Assembly (NCBI RefSeq): GCF_963576675.1 | Contig: NC_088915.1 | Span: 82,221,501 to 82,285,500 of the forward strand | DNA: 64,000 bases | Direction: 5' to 3' | From: Euphorbia lathyris | Lineage: Eukaryota > Streptophyta > Magnoliopsida > Malpighiales > Euphorbiaceae | In this document: positions 31,881 to 42,444 of the stretch, in pieces | Position numbering within the stretch: the first letter of the stretch is position 1 | Layout: every line of letters starts with the position of its first letter | The notes under the pieces: model-generated | Seen by the model: only the letters and a program-made list of their open reading frames with translations | Told to the model about the DNA's origin: nothing | The model's database searches: none | Position numbers and translations under genes: made by a program

Positions 31881-32459
31881 CCATGTATTGAAAGTGTCCT
31901 GTGGCATAAGCCTCCATAATCCCTTTTCCTTTATCCATAGGATCAGACAACCCAACCAGATGAGCAAGAGCGAAACTCGTAGGATCAACTTCAAACAAGA
32001 TTCTAATGGCGGCCCCGTAAAAAGTTGGTCATACACAGAACAGGGGCAGGATTCACAATCAAGAATCAACTCCAACAAGGCCGGAATTCTCAATCAAACA
32101 TCGAACAGGGGCAAGAAACACAATCAAGAATCAAAATACCAAGGCATGAAATCGCAATCAAATTTCCGCCGACAAAGCCAAACAAAACAGAGATAGAAAC
32201 CCAGAATTCAATCGCAATCAAGAATCGAATTGAAACAACCCTAATAACAGCGTAAATCTCATCACCTTGATCTATAGCATCGAAAAGGATGATTAAAAGG
32301 AATGGAGCGAAGTAATCGGGAAAGAATAAGCACAGTTAGAGGAAGACGGACGGCGACATCTCAGAAGAGAAGACTAGAAAACACTCCATCGTAGAGAGAC
32401 TTTTTACTTGTTTGATGTATTTGTAAATTTGCTTATACTGTAATAAGGTTTGGAAAAAA
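31881..32459 (-). other. Chimeric segment with exon-like minus-strand sequence
   Basis: This lies inside the LINE target duplications but is not LINE-like. It is bounded by TGTCCTGTGG at 31895-31904 and 32460-32469, and ends in A6, as a small retroposon would. Read on the minus strand, it looks like a gene 5' end: a T-rich leader and a reading frame with LSDPMDKGKGIMEAY that ends at CAATACATG|GTAAGT, a strong donor. Also, 32425-32446 repeats 31842-31863 of the MITE arm with three mismatches. Its origin is unresolved: a captured gene piece, or template switching during LINE insertion. Confidence 0.4.
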
Positions 32460-35400
32460 TGTCCTGTGGTGAAGAGATTTAGATTTGAAAATGCTTGGCT
32501 CCGGGAACAGCAATGTGCATCTATTGTCAGTGAGGCGTGGCATAGGGTTGAATTGGCTCCTATTTCACAAAAACTTGAGGTCTGTTCTGCTGCGCTTGAG
32601 GAATGGAGTAATACTCTTGGTCATAATTTTAATGCTGCACTTCGGTCTGTGCGTCAATTACTTGAGAGATATAAGGGTAGTGAGGATTCGTTTGGGCTTG
32701 AGCAGTATGGTGCTGCAGTGGCCAATTATGCTAGAATCTTGAAACAGAAGGAGGATTTTTGGAAACAGCGTGCAAAACTTTTTTGGCTCCAAGAAGGCGA
32801 TTCTAATACGAGATATTTCCATGAATACGCCTCTGTGCGGCGGAGAAGGAATTCTTTTTTCCAACTTAAGGATGATAATGGGGTTTGGTGTAAATCTGGA
32901 GCGGGATTAGAGAATATCATCATGGATTATTTCACAAACATCTTCCATAGCCAAGGTACGAATAATTCTTAGATAATTCCACTTGTGAACCCAAAAGTTA
33001 CTGCTGATCAAACTCAATTTCTGCTTCTTCCCTTTTCTGAAGACGAAGTAAAAAATGCCTGTTTTTCTATGCATCCGAATAAAAGCCCCGGACCTGATGG
33101 TCTGAACCCGGCTTTCTACCAACGGTTCTGGAATATTATTGGTAAGGATGTCAGTAAAGCTTGTCTCCTCTTTCTCAACTCATGCTCGCTGCCTTCCAAA
33201 ATGAATGATACACTGGTTGTTCTTATCCCGAAGAATGAGGTTATAGAAAGAATTACTGATCTTAGGCCTATTGCCCTGTGTAATGTCCTGCTGAAAATTG
33301 TTTCTAAGATGTTTGCCAACAGACTAAAGGATGTTTTGCCTTCAATTATATCAGATAATCAAAATGCTTTCTTGTCTGGTCGATTGATATCAGATAATAT
33401 CATTGTGGCTTATGAGGTGATGCATAAATTGAAGTGTCTCAAACAAGGTAAGAGGGGGTATGCGGCTTTAAAATTGGATATGAGCAAGGCGTACGACAGG
33501 GTGGAGTGGGTCTTTTTGGAGAATATGCTTATCAACCTTGGGTTTCCTATATGCTTCATCAATTTACTAATGCTTTGTGTGTGCACTGTCAGTTATAAAA
33601 TTTTGTTTAATGGGACTGAGTTAGGGCCGATCATTCCTTCACGAGAGCTCCGACAGAGTGATCCTTTGTCTCCATTTCTGTTTTTGATTTGTGCGGAGGG
33701 CCTCTCTTTACTTTTACAGGATTGTGCTTCAAAAGGTAAAACTCATGGGTGTAGCATTGCAAGATCGGCTCCTCCAATAACTCACCTCTTCTGTGCCGAC
33801 GATAGCTATATTTTTTTCCGGGCAACCTTGTCTGAAGCAACTGTTATTCAGGATTGTCTGCGCAGGTATGAGTCTGATTCGGGTCAATGTGTGAATTTTC
33901 AGAAGTCATCATTATTCTTCAGTAAGAATTCGACTGTGGATGACAAAAGCAATGTTTGTCATGTACTTGGGGTTGGTGAGATTGAGGAGATGGGTCTTTA
34001 TCTTGGGGCTCCAATTGCTGTTGGTCGCTGCCGGACACGAACTTTTGGGTTCCTTAAGGACCGGATCTGGTCAAGGATGTCGGATTGGAGGGAGAGGTTT
34101 TTATCCAGGGCTGGTAAAGAAATCTTAATTAAGGCTGTGCTACAATCAATTCCATTTTATATAATGAGCATTTTCAGTCTACCCATTCAGATGTGTGAGG
34201 ATATTAACATAATGTTAAACAAATTTTGGTGGAAGTCTAATTGTAGTACTCCGGCTGGGGTTTGTTGGAAACGTTGGGAGCTACTATGTATTCCTAAATC
34301 ATTGGGTGGTATGGGGTTCAGAAGCATTCACGAGTTCAACATGGCACTACTCGCTAAACAGGGATGGAGGCTGCTTATTAACCCAGACTCGTTGGTGGCA
34401 AGGGTTTTAAAGGCTAGGTATTTTCCTTCAGGTAATTTCCTCCAAGCTCGTTTGGGACATAACCCATCGTATATATGGCGAAGTATCTTGGCAGGGAGAG
34501 ACCTTTTGGTGAGGGGGCTGATTCGTAAAGTGGGAAATGGTAAGGATACGGATGTCTGGTGCGACCCCTGGTTGCCGAATGGGCTAATTCCATGTCCTAC
34601 TACAAGGGTCTATAGTGTTGATGGAAATATGCATGTAGCTTGCTTGCTGGATCACCAAGGGGCGTGGAACCAGGATTTTATTTTGGCTAGGTTTAATGAT
34701 AGTGACCGTCGCCTTATCATGTCTATTCCACGCAGTAGGATTGTGGCGGACGACTCTTGGTTTTGGCTGCCTGACAGAAGAGGTGTTTATTCTGTGAAAT
34801 CTGGATATCACTTGGCTATGCAATCGGTTCAAGCAACAAATCTGAATGATGTGTATTGGAAGTCGCTTTGGTCCTTATCGGTGCCTCCAAAAATCAAAAA
34901 TTTTTTGTGACGAATTTTGAGCTCTTGTCTGCCAACCAATGTTAACTTGGTTTATCGCCATGTGCCTATTTCTGACTTATGTCCTATTTGTTCTAATGCT
35001 CAGGAAACGACTAATCATATTTTTGTGAGTTGTTTGACGGCAAGGCTTGCTTGGGCGGAATTTTTTGGCGATGCCAGAATGGCTGTAATTCAAGATTTTG
35101 AGGATTGGCTTAAGGCTCTGCTGCGGGCAGCGCCTAAGATGCATGTCGGGGAGGTGTCGTTCTTAATTTGGGAATTATGGACAGCGAGAAATAATGTGGT
35201 CTAGAACACTGTTACCGTTTCTTCAGCCCGGATTGTCCTTCTTGCTCGAAGAGCATGGTTCGAATGGCTGCAAGCTCAGGTTAATCGTACGCCGGGGGAT
35301 GTTTGTTTGACGGCACGATCTGAAAAATGGAGGCCACCTGCTGAAGGTAAATTTGCTCTTAATGTTGATGTTGGGACATTTATTACCGATGGGTACTGTT

Positions 35401-35830
35401 CGTTTGGGTATTTGATTCGGGACCATGAGGGGAAGTGTTTGGATGCGGCTCATGGAGCATTCATTGGTTGCTTTGATCCGTTAACTGTGGAGATCATATC
35501 AATAAGGGAGGCGTTAAGTTGGCTCAAGGCGAACGAGTTCGAAAACGTGCAAGTTCAGTCTGATTGCTTATTAGCTATTCAAGCTATTACTCATCCGGCT
35601 TATGATCTGTCATATCGATCGAGTTTGATTGGTGATTGTATTCATTTGTTACATGATTTAGTTCATTGTTCTATTTCATTTGTAAAACGCTCAACGAATA
35701 GGGCTGCCCATGCACTTGCTAAAGCAGTCGTATCTGTGTCTGTGCGGGGAGAGTGGCAAACGTCGCCTCCATTCCTTACTGATGTTCTTGTTTCTGATAT
35801 TGATTAATAAAGTTGTTTCTTTCAAAAAAA
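32460..35830 (+). pseudogene. L1-type LINE ORF2: RT, zf-RVT, RNase H
   Basis: One continuous plus-strand frame from 32460 to 35807, about 1110 codons, broken by three stops only: TAG 32970, TGA 34908, TAG 35202. It begins with KRFRFENAWL, the region between endonuclease and RT, then RT with KSPGPDGLNPAFYQ, LDMSKAYDRVEW and a catalytic box reading FCADD instead of the usual F-ADD. The zf-RVT segment (34917-35150, CPICSNAQETTNHIF) and RNase H (35330-35740, NVDVG, VQSDC) follow. The endonuclease is missing. It ends AATAAAGTTG and an A7 tail, with a 13-bp target duplication. Two of the stops replace residues that are normally Trp. It was capable of RNA-templated insertion before decay. Confidence 0.94.
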
Positions 35831-35843
35831 ATACAAAAACTTA
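35831..35843. repeat. Target duplication of LINE insertion (right)
   Basis: ATACAAAAACTTA directly follows the A7 tail of the LINE; exact partner of 31868-31880. Confidence 0.85.
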
Positions 35844-36204
35844 TTAAACCTAAATTCTAAAAATGCGTCTTCATCTATTCGAGAGGTAATTTTTTCGCTT
35901 CTCCTACCTTTCAACCTATTATAAGAGTTAGTGTTGCAGGTTTGAGAGATTGAATGGATGAGGATTGAGAGTTAGTATTATGGTTTTTGTATTTAGTTGT
36001 TACAGAATAAGCAAGTTTGGGGAGTTTGTGAGACAATTGTAAAGTTCAATGAGCTAATCTACTTTTATGGACAAATTTAGGGAGAGTTGGTGATACGAAA
36101 TAAGCAAGTTTAGGGAGCTGGTGAAACACTTACAAAGTTCAGGGAGTCAATCTACTATTTTGGACAAGTTCAGGGAGCTGGTGATGTATTAGGCCTTTTT
36201 ATAA

Positions 36205-36723
36205 ATTAGGTGGGAATAAGAGCTAGTTTTTTTTACCAATATTATAACTTTTAAATAATTAAAAAAATAGCAAAAGTAGTTTGTCTAAGGGACCTTATCT
36301 CAGTGTGGCATTCAAGTCGCCCACGTCGTGCGGATGCATCCTAACCAATCCGAGCCACCCGGTTCAATCAAGTGACCCGTGACCTAACTATCAATCCGGT
36401 TTAATGTCCAATCCAATTCTCATAATATTGGTTTTAGTAACGTTTGATTTAGTTGCTGTTTGCTATTTAATATTACAGTATACTGTTAGAAAACATGGAT
36501 TTCTAGCTTTTGGAATTTTTTTTATATATATAAACAGCAACAATAGTTTTCTAATAGCATCTTTCATTGATTGAGTACTTATTGATATTGTAACAATAGT
36601 TTTGGCAACTCTTAAAAAGTAATCTATTAAAGTGGTGATAAGTGCTTGAAATTCAAGCACTGTTGCCACTTTTTGAATCTTCCCCAACATAATTTCAAGC
36701 AACTCTTAAAAAAAGGTCATTTA
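36205..36723. other. Intergenic with a 21-bp palindrome
   Basis: No gene. AGTGCTTGAA-A-TTCAAGCACT at 36641-36661 is a perfect palindrome around one base, and AAAGTGG/CCACTTT flank it as an outer stem. Two copies of GCAACTCTTAAAAA (near 36605 and 36700) bracket it, so this may be a small degenerate inverted-repeat element. Confidence 0.55.
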
Positions 36724-36726
36724 TTA

Positions 36727-37434
36727 GGATCCGTTTGATACGTTGTAATCCAATGTAATGTAATCAAAGTTGTAATGTAATTAAATGTGTAATGCAATGT
36801 AATAGAATCATGATTACATTACTATGTTTGGTTGGCAATAAAATGCAATTATCATTACAATACGTATATTTATATTAATTAAATATAATTTTTATTTTTA
36901 TTTCATTTTCAGATTTTCATGTTTTCTTCAAAAAAATTCATTTTTCGTTGTTTTTCTCATTTTTATATTTTTCCGTTTTTTCATGCTTTTTCTCGTTTTA
37001 CCATTTTCGTGTTTTTCATGTTTTTTCGTTTTTTGTATTTTTTTCCCGTTTTCCCGCTTTTTCATATTTTTTCGTGTTTTTTCTCGTTTTACCATTTCCG
37101 TGTTTTTCATATTTTTTCTCGTTTTCATGTTTTTCATTTTTTGCATTTTTTCTCGTTTTCGGTTTTTTCATATTTTCGCATTTTTTCTGTTTTTATGTTT
37201 TCATGTTTTTTTCGTATTTCACCGTTAGTAATAAAAATACAAGGGCTAATTGTAATGGTGATTCATGACTATTTTGTTTGTAATGCCAATTACATAAATT
37301 TGTGAAGAAAAATTGAATGATGTAATGGTGATTACATTACGACAAAAATGATATTACTAACCAAACATGGTAATGAACCTCCATTGTAATGGTCATTCCA
37401 ATACGACGTCCATTACAACGTACCAAATGGGGTC
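36727..37434. mobile_element. PIF/Harbinger (Tourist-like) MITE, 708 bp
   Basis: Ends GGATCCGTTTGATACGTTG and CAACGTACCAAATGGGGTC are inverted (about 17 of 22 match). The TTA duplication at 36724-36726 and 37435-37437 is the Harbinger signature. Subterminal GTAATGTAAT/ATTACATTAC motifs recur on both sides. The core, 36905-37220, is a T-rich run of TTTTTCGTTTT and TTTTCATGTTTT units that has expanded; the phenylalanine-rich ORFs it creates are not genes. Confidence 0.88.
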
Positions 37435-37437
37435 TTA

Positions 37438-38012
37438 GAGTTTCCCCCATATCGTCCTCTCATATTTACATTCTTCACATATGGATCTTCCCCGACATAA
37501 TTTCTTCCTCCACGACCACCTATATCAATATGATTCACAACATCCATATGCCTAGGGCCAATATCATCAACATTATTATGGATGTCCATATTGCTAGCAA
37601 TCCTATAGGGTTCAAAATCATCAATCACGTCCCCATCACTATCACTATCACTATTAGCGTTATGGATAATATCAGGATTCAGACGCCTTACCTGATGAAT
37701 CCTAAGGCCCATTTGTGGCTAAATGATGTCCAGCCTTGGTGGTGGAGATCATGGCGGTGTTGGTTGTCGTTGTGATTGATGCCTAATAACCTTTTCATGC
37801 CTCATGTGAGGATTTCCCATCGGCGGCTAATGGATACTTCTAATCTCGAGTTTTAACTCCTCAAGAGAGATAGCAAACTTTCTCATGTTTGCATTGTACC
37901 TTTCATTCTGCTCCATGAGAGCTTCTCTGAATCCCTTCATAGAAGACTCTATCTATTCAAATCTATTGTCGTCGGATTTTACCGTTTCTTGCAGTGGACG
38001 AGGTTGAACCAT
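37438..38012 (-). pseudogene. Gypsy gag N-terminal remnant
   Basis: The minus strand starts at an ATG (38012, MVQPRPLQETVKSDDN) just downstream of an initiator-Met primer site. It has a short coiled coil (MEQNERYNANMRKFAISLEE) and then a D/N-rich stretch (NSDSDSDGDVIDDFEPYR), typical of chromovirus-like gag N-termini. Several stops (TAG, TGA) interrupt it. It is cut off by the Harbinger MITE at 37434; nothing gag-like continues beyond. Identification is moderate and lineage is not assigned. Confidence 0.6.
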
Positions 38013-38046
38013 TTCTAAGAAGAAGTCTCCAAATGGAAAACGATTT

Positions 38047-38182
38047 GGCTCTGATACCAACTGATACAGATTAATGTAGAAAATGAGGGTTTTGATCTTA
38101 AACCACATAAAGAGTTTATTCTCTAACTAAACAATGAGTTAATACTAAGCTTCACGGACTAAATTTGTAGGAATAATGAAAT
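38047..38182 (-). promoter_or_regulatory. Primer site (iMet) and adjoining LTR edge of gag remnant
   Basis: On the minus strand, TGGTATCAGAGCC (38047-38059) matches the initiator tRNA-Met primer site. The LTR would lie to the right, from about 38061, and was split by the Tekay-like element at 38182/51825. Its far end was not identified. Confidence 0.7.
38178..38182. repeat. Target duplication GAAAT of Tekay-like element (left)
   Basis: GAAAT abuts TGTCACGTCT and is repeated exactly at 51820-51824 after the opposite LTR. Confidence 0.95.
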
Positions 38183-38381
38183 TGTCACGTCTGTATCTAA
38201 ATGTCTAAAATTTATAGTTTTATATTAGTATATATTATAATTATTGAATGTGTGAAGTTAATTCGATGCTATAGGAAAAGTTTGGAGTTAATTCGATGGT
38301 TTTAGGTGTAAATTAAAAGTTTAGAGTAATTTTTAAAAGATTATATAAAGATGGAGGATCAAACTGGATATTCGCCAGATT

Positions 38382-38433
<52 letters not shown>

Positions 38434-38756
38434 CGAAGAGGTGGAGATAGGATTATCTTTTCTTTTTTTCTTTTTCTTTTCCGCTTCTTTCATTTTTCAT
38501 ATTCTTCGTCGTTCTTCGACCGTTCTTCACCGTTTTTTTTATTTATGGAGATTCGACCGTCCGAATCACTCGAAATTGAAACCATAGCATCTTTATGCAT
38601 AGATCTAAGTCCTAACCGAAGAGTTTTTAAGTTTCGGCAGTGTTTAGAGGGAAACGTCTTAGACAGAATTTAGAGGAGAATTGAACGAGTGTGTTTTCTT
38701 CAATTAATAGCCAAGGTAAGTAACTATCAACTATATTTTGAGTTTTATGTATATAG
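38183..38756 (+). repeat. Tekay-like 5' LTR, left part
   Basis: Positions 38183-38440 match 51462-51732 closely, including GTCTAAATGTCTAAAATTTA and a (TA)n tract at 38386-38431. The part after GCGAAGAGG (38433-38441) has no counterpart in the 3' LTR because that copy is deleted. Confidence 0.9.
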
Positions 38757-40587
38757 TGTTGGGGTTTAGTGTCCTATAGACAATTGTTCTAGGATAAAAA
38801 CTTAATGTAAATGAAGTGTTCTTTACACCGTTTGTTTTAATGAGATATGGTTTCATAACTATATAAAGGCAACCCCTTTTTAAGAACTGAATAAAGTCTA
38901 ATAAAAAGGAAATCCATAAGTTTGTTTAAAGTGATTATAAAGTGTTCATACAAGCATGAAGTGAGACGAAACTTTATAATAAACTAATAAACTTAAAACC
39001 ACCCCAAGTCAAGTAATATGTTTAGGATTGACATATCACTGTTGAGACTTTCATGTAACAATGTCTTCTGTCCAGACAGAAAACTGATCTCACAAGCTTC
39101 ATATATACAGATATCTAAACAGTTACATGGATCCAATGAAAAGAAGTTCATTAGGATTGGGGACCCGACTTGAGATAACAGGATGGGTAGATTCATCCTT
39201 GTCACATGTTCATCTCATTGGTATTAATAGGTATAAGTAATCCCCAGACTCAAAGGAATGTTAATTAGTGATTCTGGATTACGGAATTTAATGCTTTGAT
39301 CCTGTTGTAACATGATTCATAACAGAGATGACTCTGGGGTGTGAACGGCAGACGTTGGGTATCATAGAAAATAATTGCAGGATAATTATACATTGGATTG
39401 AGCATTTGTCACTCCCGATAAATGGGAGATACGTCCATGGATCGCTTGTGGAAGACTCGACTCTAAATCCTTGCAAGGTGATAGCTTAAGACTTGAAATA
39501 CAGATTTCACTTAACCTATCTAATTGGAGTTGACTCAGCCTGTACAAGTAAAACGAACATCTCGCTATATGTGACTTGACATTATCCATAGTCATAAGAT
39601 TCAGTTCAAGGATGTAGTTGATAAAGGATCGAATTATACTGTAACTAATACGGAAAGGTCAACGATAGAATCAACCTGTCTTCTTATAGCTCTGTGGGAA
39701 TGTTTCGGATTTGCTAATCACATTTCGCGTACTCATTCCGTTATGCAAAGATTAAATATAATTCTGTGAAAATTTAATTTAATAGTTGCATACAGCTAGA
39801 AGCAATAAGAACCTAATGGGTCACACATAAGACTTGAAGCCCAAAAGAGAAACAGATGTTAATTAATTAATGGAAGCCCAACTGAGTCCACTAAGGCCCA
39901 GTATATAGGGGGCGATTTTCATGTAAGGAATTACATGAATAATTGACTTGATTCTTAAACAATTCTAATTAGATTATAATTATGAATTAAATTAATTAAA
40001 GGATAAATAAGTTAGGAGTTTTAATTAGATTAAATTACTCCTATTATTATCCTATAAGGTTACTATTATTATCTTTATATTTAAGATATAATTATAGATA
40101 ATAAATAAGAATTATATTCCGAATTAAATTCTTATTCAGTAACCTAATTCTATCTAACAAGGGTTTAGATACAAGAGAATATAAATACCCCCCTACATGT
40201 GATTTTCGATATACACAAGTGCAACCGAGAGAGTGAATTTCGACCCCCCTAGTCGAGGACGAAATAATCCACCGCTTCCTACCGATTCAATTGATTTCAT
40301 CTCTTTCTCTTTATCCTTGATCTTGTGTTGATTTATTAGAGACAATCTATTCTTGATTGTTTTAATACGGTTGATATCTAACTTGATTTGGGTTGTGTTT
40401 TGTCTTGTGCTCGGGAACTCGGAGTAAGAGTTGTGGGCACTTCGATTGCAACGGTAGATAGAACTTCATAAAGGTATTTCCTTCTATCTCTCTTTATATG
40501 AAATAACGATTAACGGATCTTGGGTTAATGGAAATAGGTTAAAAATTTTATATTTCCGCTGCCATACGTTAGCCTTATTCTCCATCA
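38757..40587 (+). repeat. Copia 5' LTR
   Basis: TATA box TATAAATA at 40180-40187, in AGAGAATATAAATACCCCCC. It differs from the 3' LTR by scattered substitutions that leave the length unchanged. It lies inside the 5' LTR of the Tekay-like element. Confidence 0.95.
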
Positions 40588-40588
40588 G

Positions 40589-40601
40589 TGGTATCAGAGC
40601 C
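40589..40601 (+). promoter_or_regulatory. Copia primer binding site (iMet)
   Basis: TGGTATCAGAGCC starts one base after the 5' LTR; it is complementary to the 3' end of initiator tRNA-Met. Confidence 0.95.
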
Positions 40602-40915
40602 TGCGTTAAATCCGTTATTTCATATATGAAAATTTAGAAGTTTTTCAATCAGATTGAATAAATATTTATAGTTAGGTTAATTAACAAATCTATTTTGATT
40701 AATTAGTTCTAAAGATAAATAAGTTTTAATTAATTGTTAATTAAAATAGTTTATGCATATGTTCATAATTATTTCGGTTGATAATCATTATAACAAAATC
40801 TATTAGTTTTATAGTTAGATTGATAAAAGTTAATTTTATTGATTCTAAAGATAAAACGGAAAATCTATAATAGGTTTTCTTATTTTCTGAAAATCGTTTT
40901 AAAACCGTTTTAGAA

Positions 40916-40967
<52 letters not shown>

Positions 40968-42444
40968 TATAAAAAAAAACAGACAGCAGTCCGGGTTGCG
41001 CCGCGAGGCAGCAACCGTGGGCGGCTGGGCACCGCTGCCGTAAGGCAGCGACGGCCAGCCGCGGCGCTGCTGCCAAACGGCAGCGGCGTCGTGAGTCTCG
41101 GGCCCCCCTTTGCGGGCCCGACACGAGAGGACCTCTATTTTATTTTTAAAATTGTTTTTAAATAAAACTGAGTTTTAAATATATTTGTATATATATATGT
41201 TTCAGAAATTAATAGTTTTATGTTTTGATTATCGAATGAAAAGTTTATTTAAAAGTTTGTTTTACCTATTTGTAAATCAAAAGTATTAAATGAATTGAAA
41301 TCAAAATAATTGGGACATGCATAATTAAAGTTTTGTATAGTTGTATTAATCTAAAAGGTTAATATAGAAGATACGAAACTGTTAGAATTAAAATTGGATG
41401 AAAGTTAATTTGATGTGTTAATGTGATTAACCTAAATATTACATAAAGTATTTATGTAATCAACCAATTAAATTTATTTAATTGAGTCTATGCATGTTTG
41501 GAGTTATGGACATATTTGGACCCTCTTTTAGTCTTTTGGTATTTTTGAAATAGGGCCTGCGAGTCCTGCCTTTTTACTATCTATTGTAATTTCTCCTCTC
41601 ATCTAATTCCCTTCAAGTTAATTGAAGTTTTCTTTAGTAGAATAGAAATTAATATGTAATTTCAAGGCGCCATGGAGAATACGGAGGACCTAAAGAGAAA
41701 TATGTAATAGTTAGTATTTCCCTAGGTTTGGCCTTTTATTCCGTCTCTGGCTCGACGGAATAATTTAGATGATATGTCCATAACGCCAATGTATGTGTCT
41801 GATGTATGCTAAAGCAAATCAAGACTAAGTTTAGATTATGAGACTTAAAATAAAAATCCCTCACTAATTAAAAGTTAAGTAAATAAGCAAGTTATTAAAA
41901 TCGGTTGCCCCTCCCTAATATTATAATTCAGCCGGCAGTACTGGGGGCCTTTGGGTTGTTGAGCAAACTCAAGCTCGGGGTCTTATGGTAACACCTGAAT
42001 TATCGAAAATAGTTCTTTCATGAATATGAGGTAATACTTAAATTAGATTATGATAATTGGATGAGCAAACTCATGTTGTCATAAACTAATGGGCAATATG
42101 GTTGGGATTAATGTGAATAGCATATTAGTTACTAATGTGGTTAGTAACCCAATAACCTAGGAATCACATCAAAGATGTGATTGATTACATGAATCTACCT
42201 AGCAAATGAGACTAGCTTGTTGAGCAAACTCAAGGTGAAATATCAGGAGTTAGCATCCTAGCTCACTAAAGGATTTGCGAAATTCTTCGAATTAATATGG
42301 AGGGCTATTAATTTGGCAAAATAGTGGGAGCAATCTAAAATCAACAAAAGGCCTATAATTTTAGATTGATGTATTTTAAAGCAAATGAATAACGTACGTT
42401 TACTCTTTCTCACTCTCAGGTTATATTAAAACACTCTTAAAATC
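40602..42444 (+). other. Copia 5' leader with (TA)n and GC-rich hairpin island
   Basis: An untranslated leader of about 1.8 kb, long for copia. It contains a (TA)n tract at 40919-40963 and then a GC-rich island, 40981-41130, in otherwise AT-rich DNA. The island has hairpins (CGCTGCC-GTAA-GGCAGCG near 41031-41048; GCTGCC-AAAC-GGCAGC near 41067) and two GGGCCC sites near its end. The later part has repeated GAGCAAACTCA phrases (41961, 42064, 42222). Confidence 0.7.

Larger units (their letters stand above)
31667..36195. mobile_element. Mutator-type MITE interrupted by a LINE insertion
   Basis: Inverted arms 31667-31879 and about 35985-36195 begin GGTTTAATACATTACCAGCTC and GGCCTAATACATCACCAGCTC (reading inward). 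A perfect 9-bp duplication TTTTTATAA flanks it (31658-31666; 36196-36204). The MITE itself is about 580 bp; the rest, 31881-35830, is a later retro-insertion. Arms contain repeated blocks of the type CCCTAAACTTG / CAAGTTTAGGG. Confidence 0.9.

Noticed and set aside
36919..37305. Phenylalanine-rich ORFs of up to 128 codons
   Set aside because: They are translations of the T-rich core of a Harbinger MITE in three frames.
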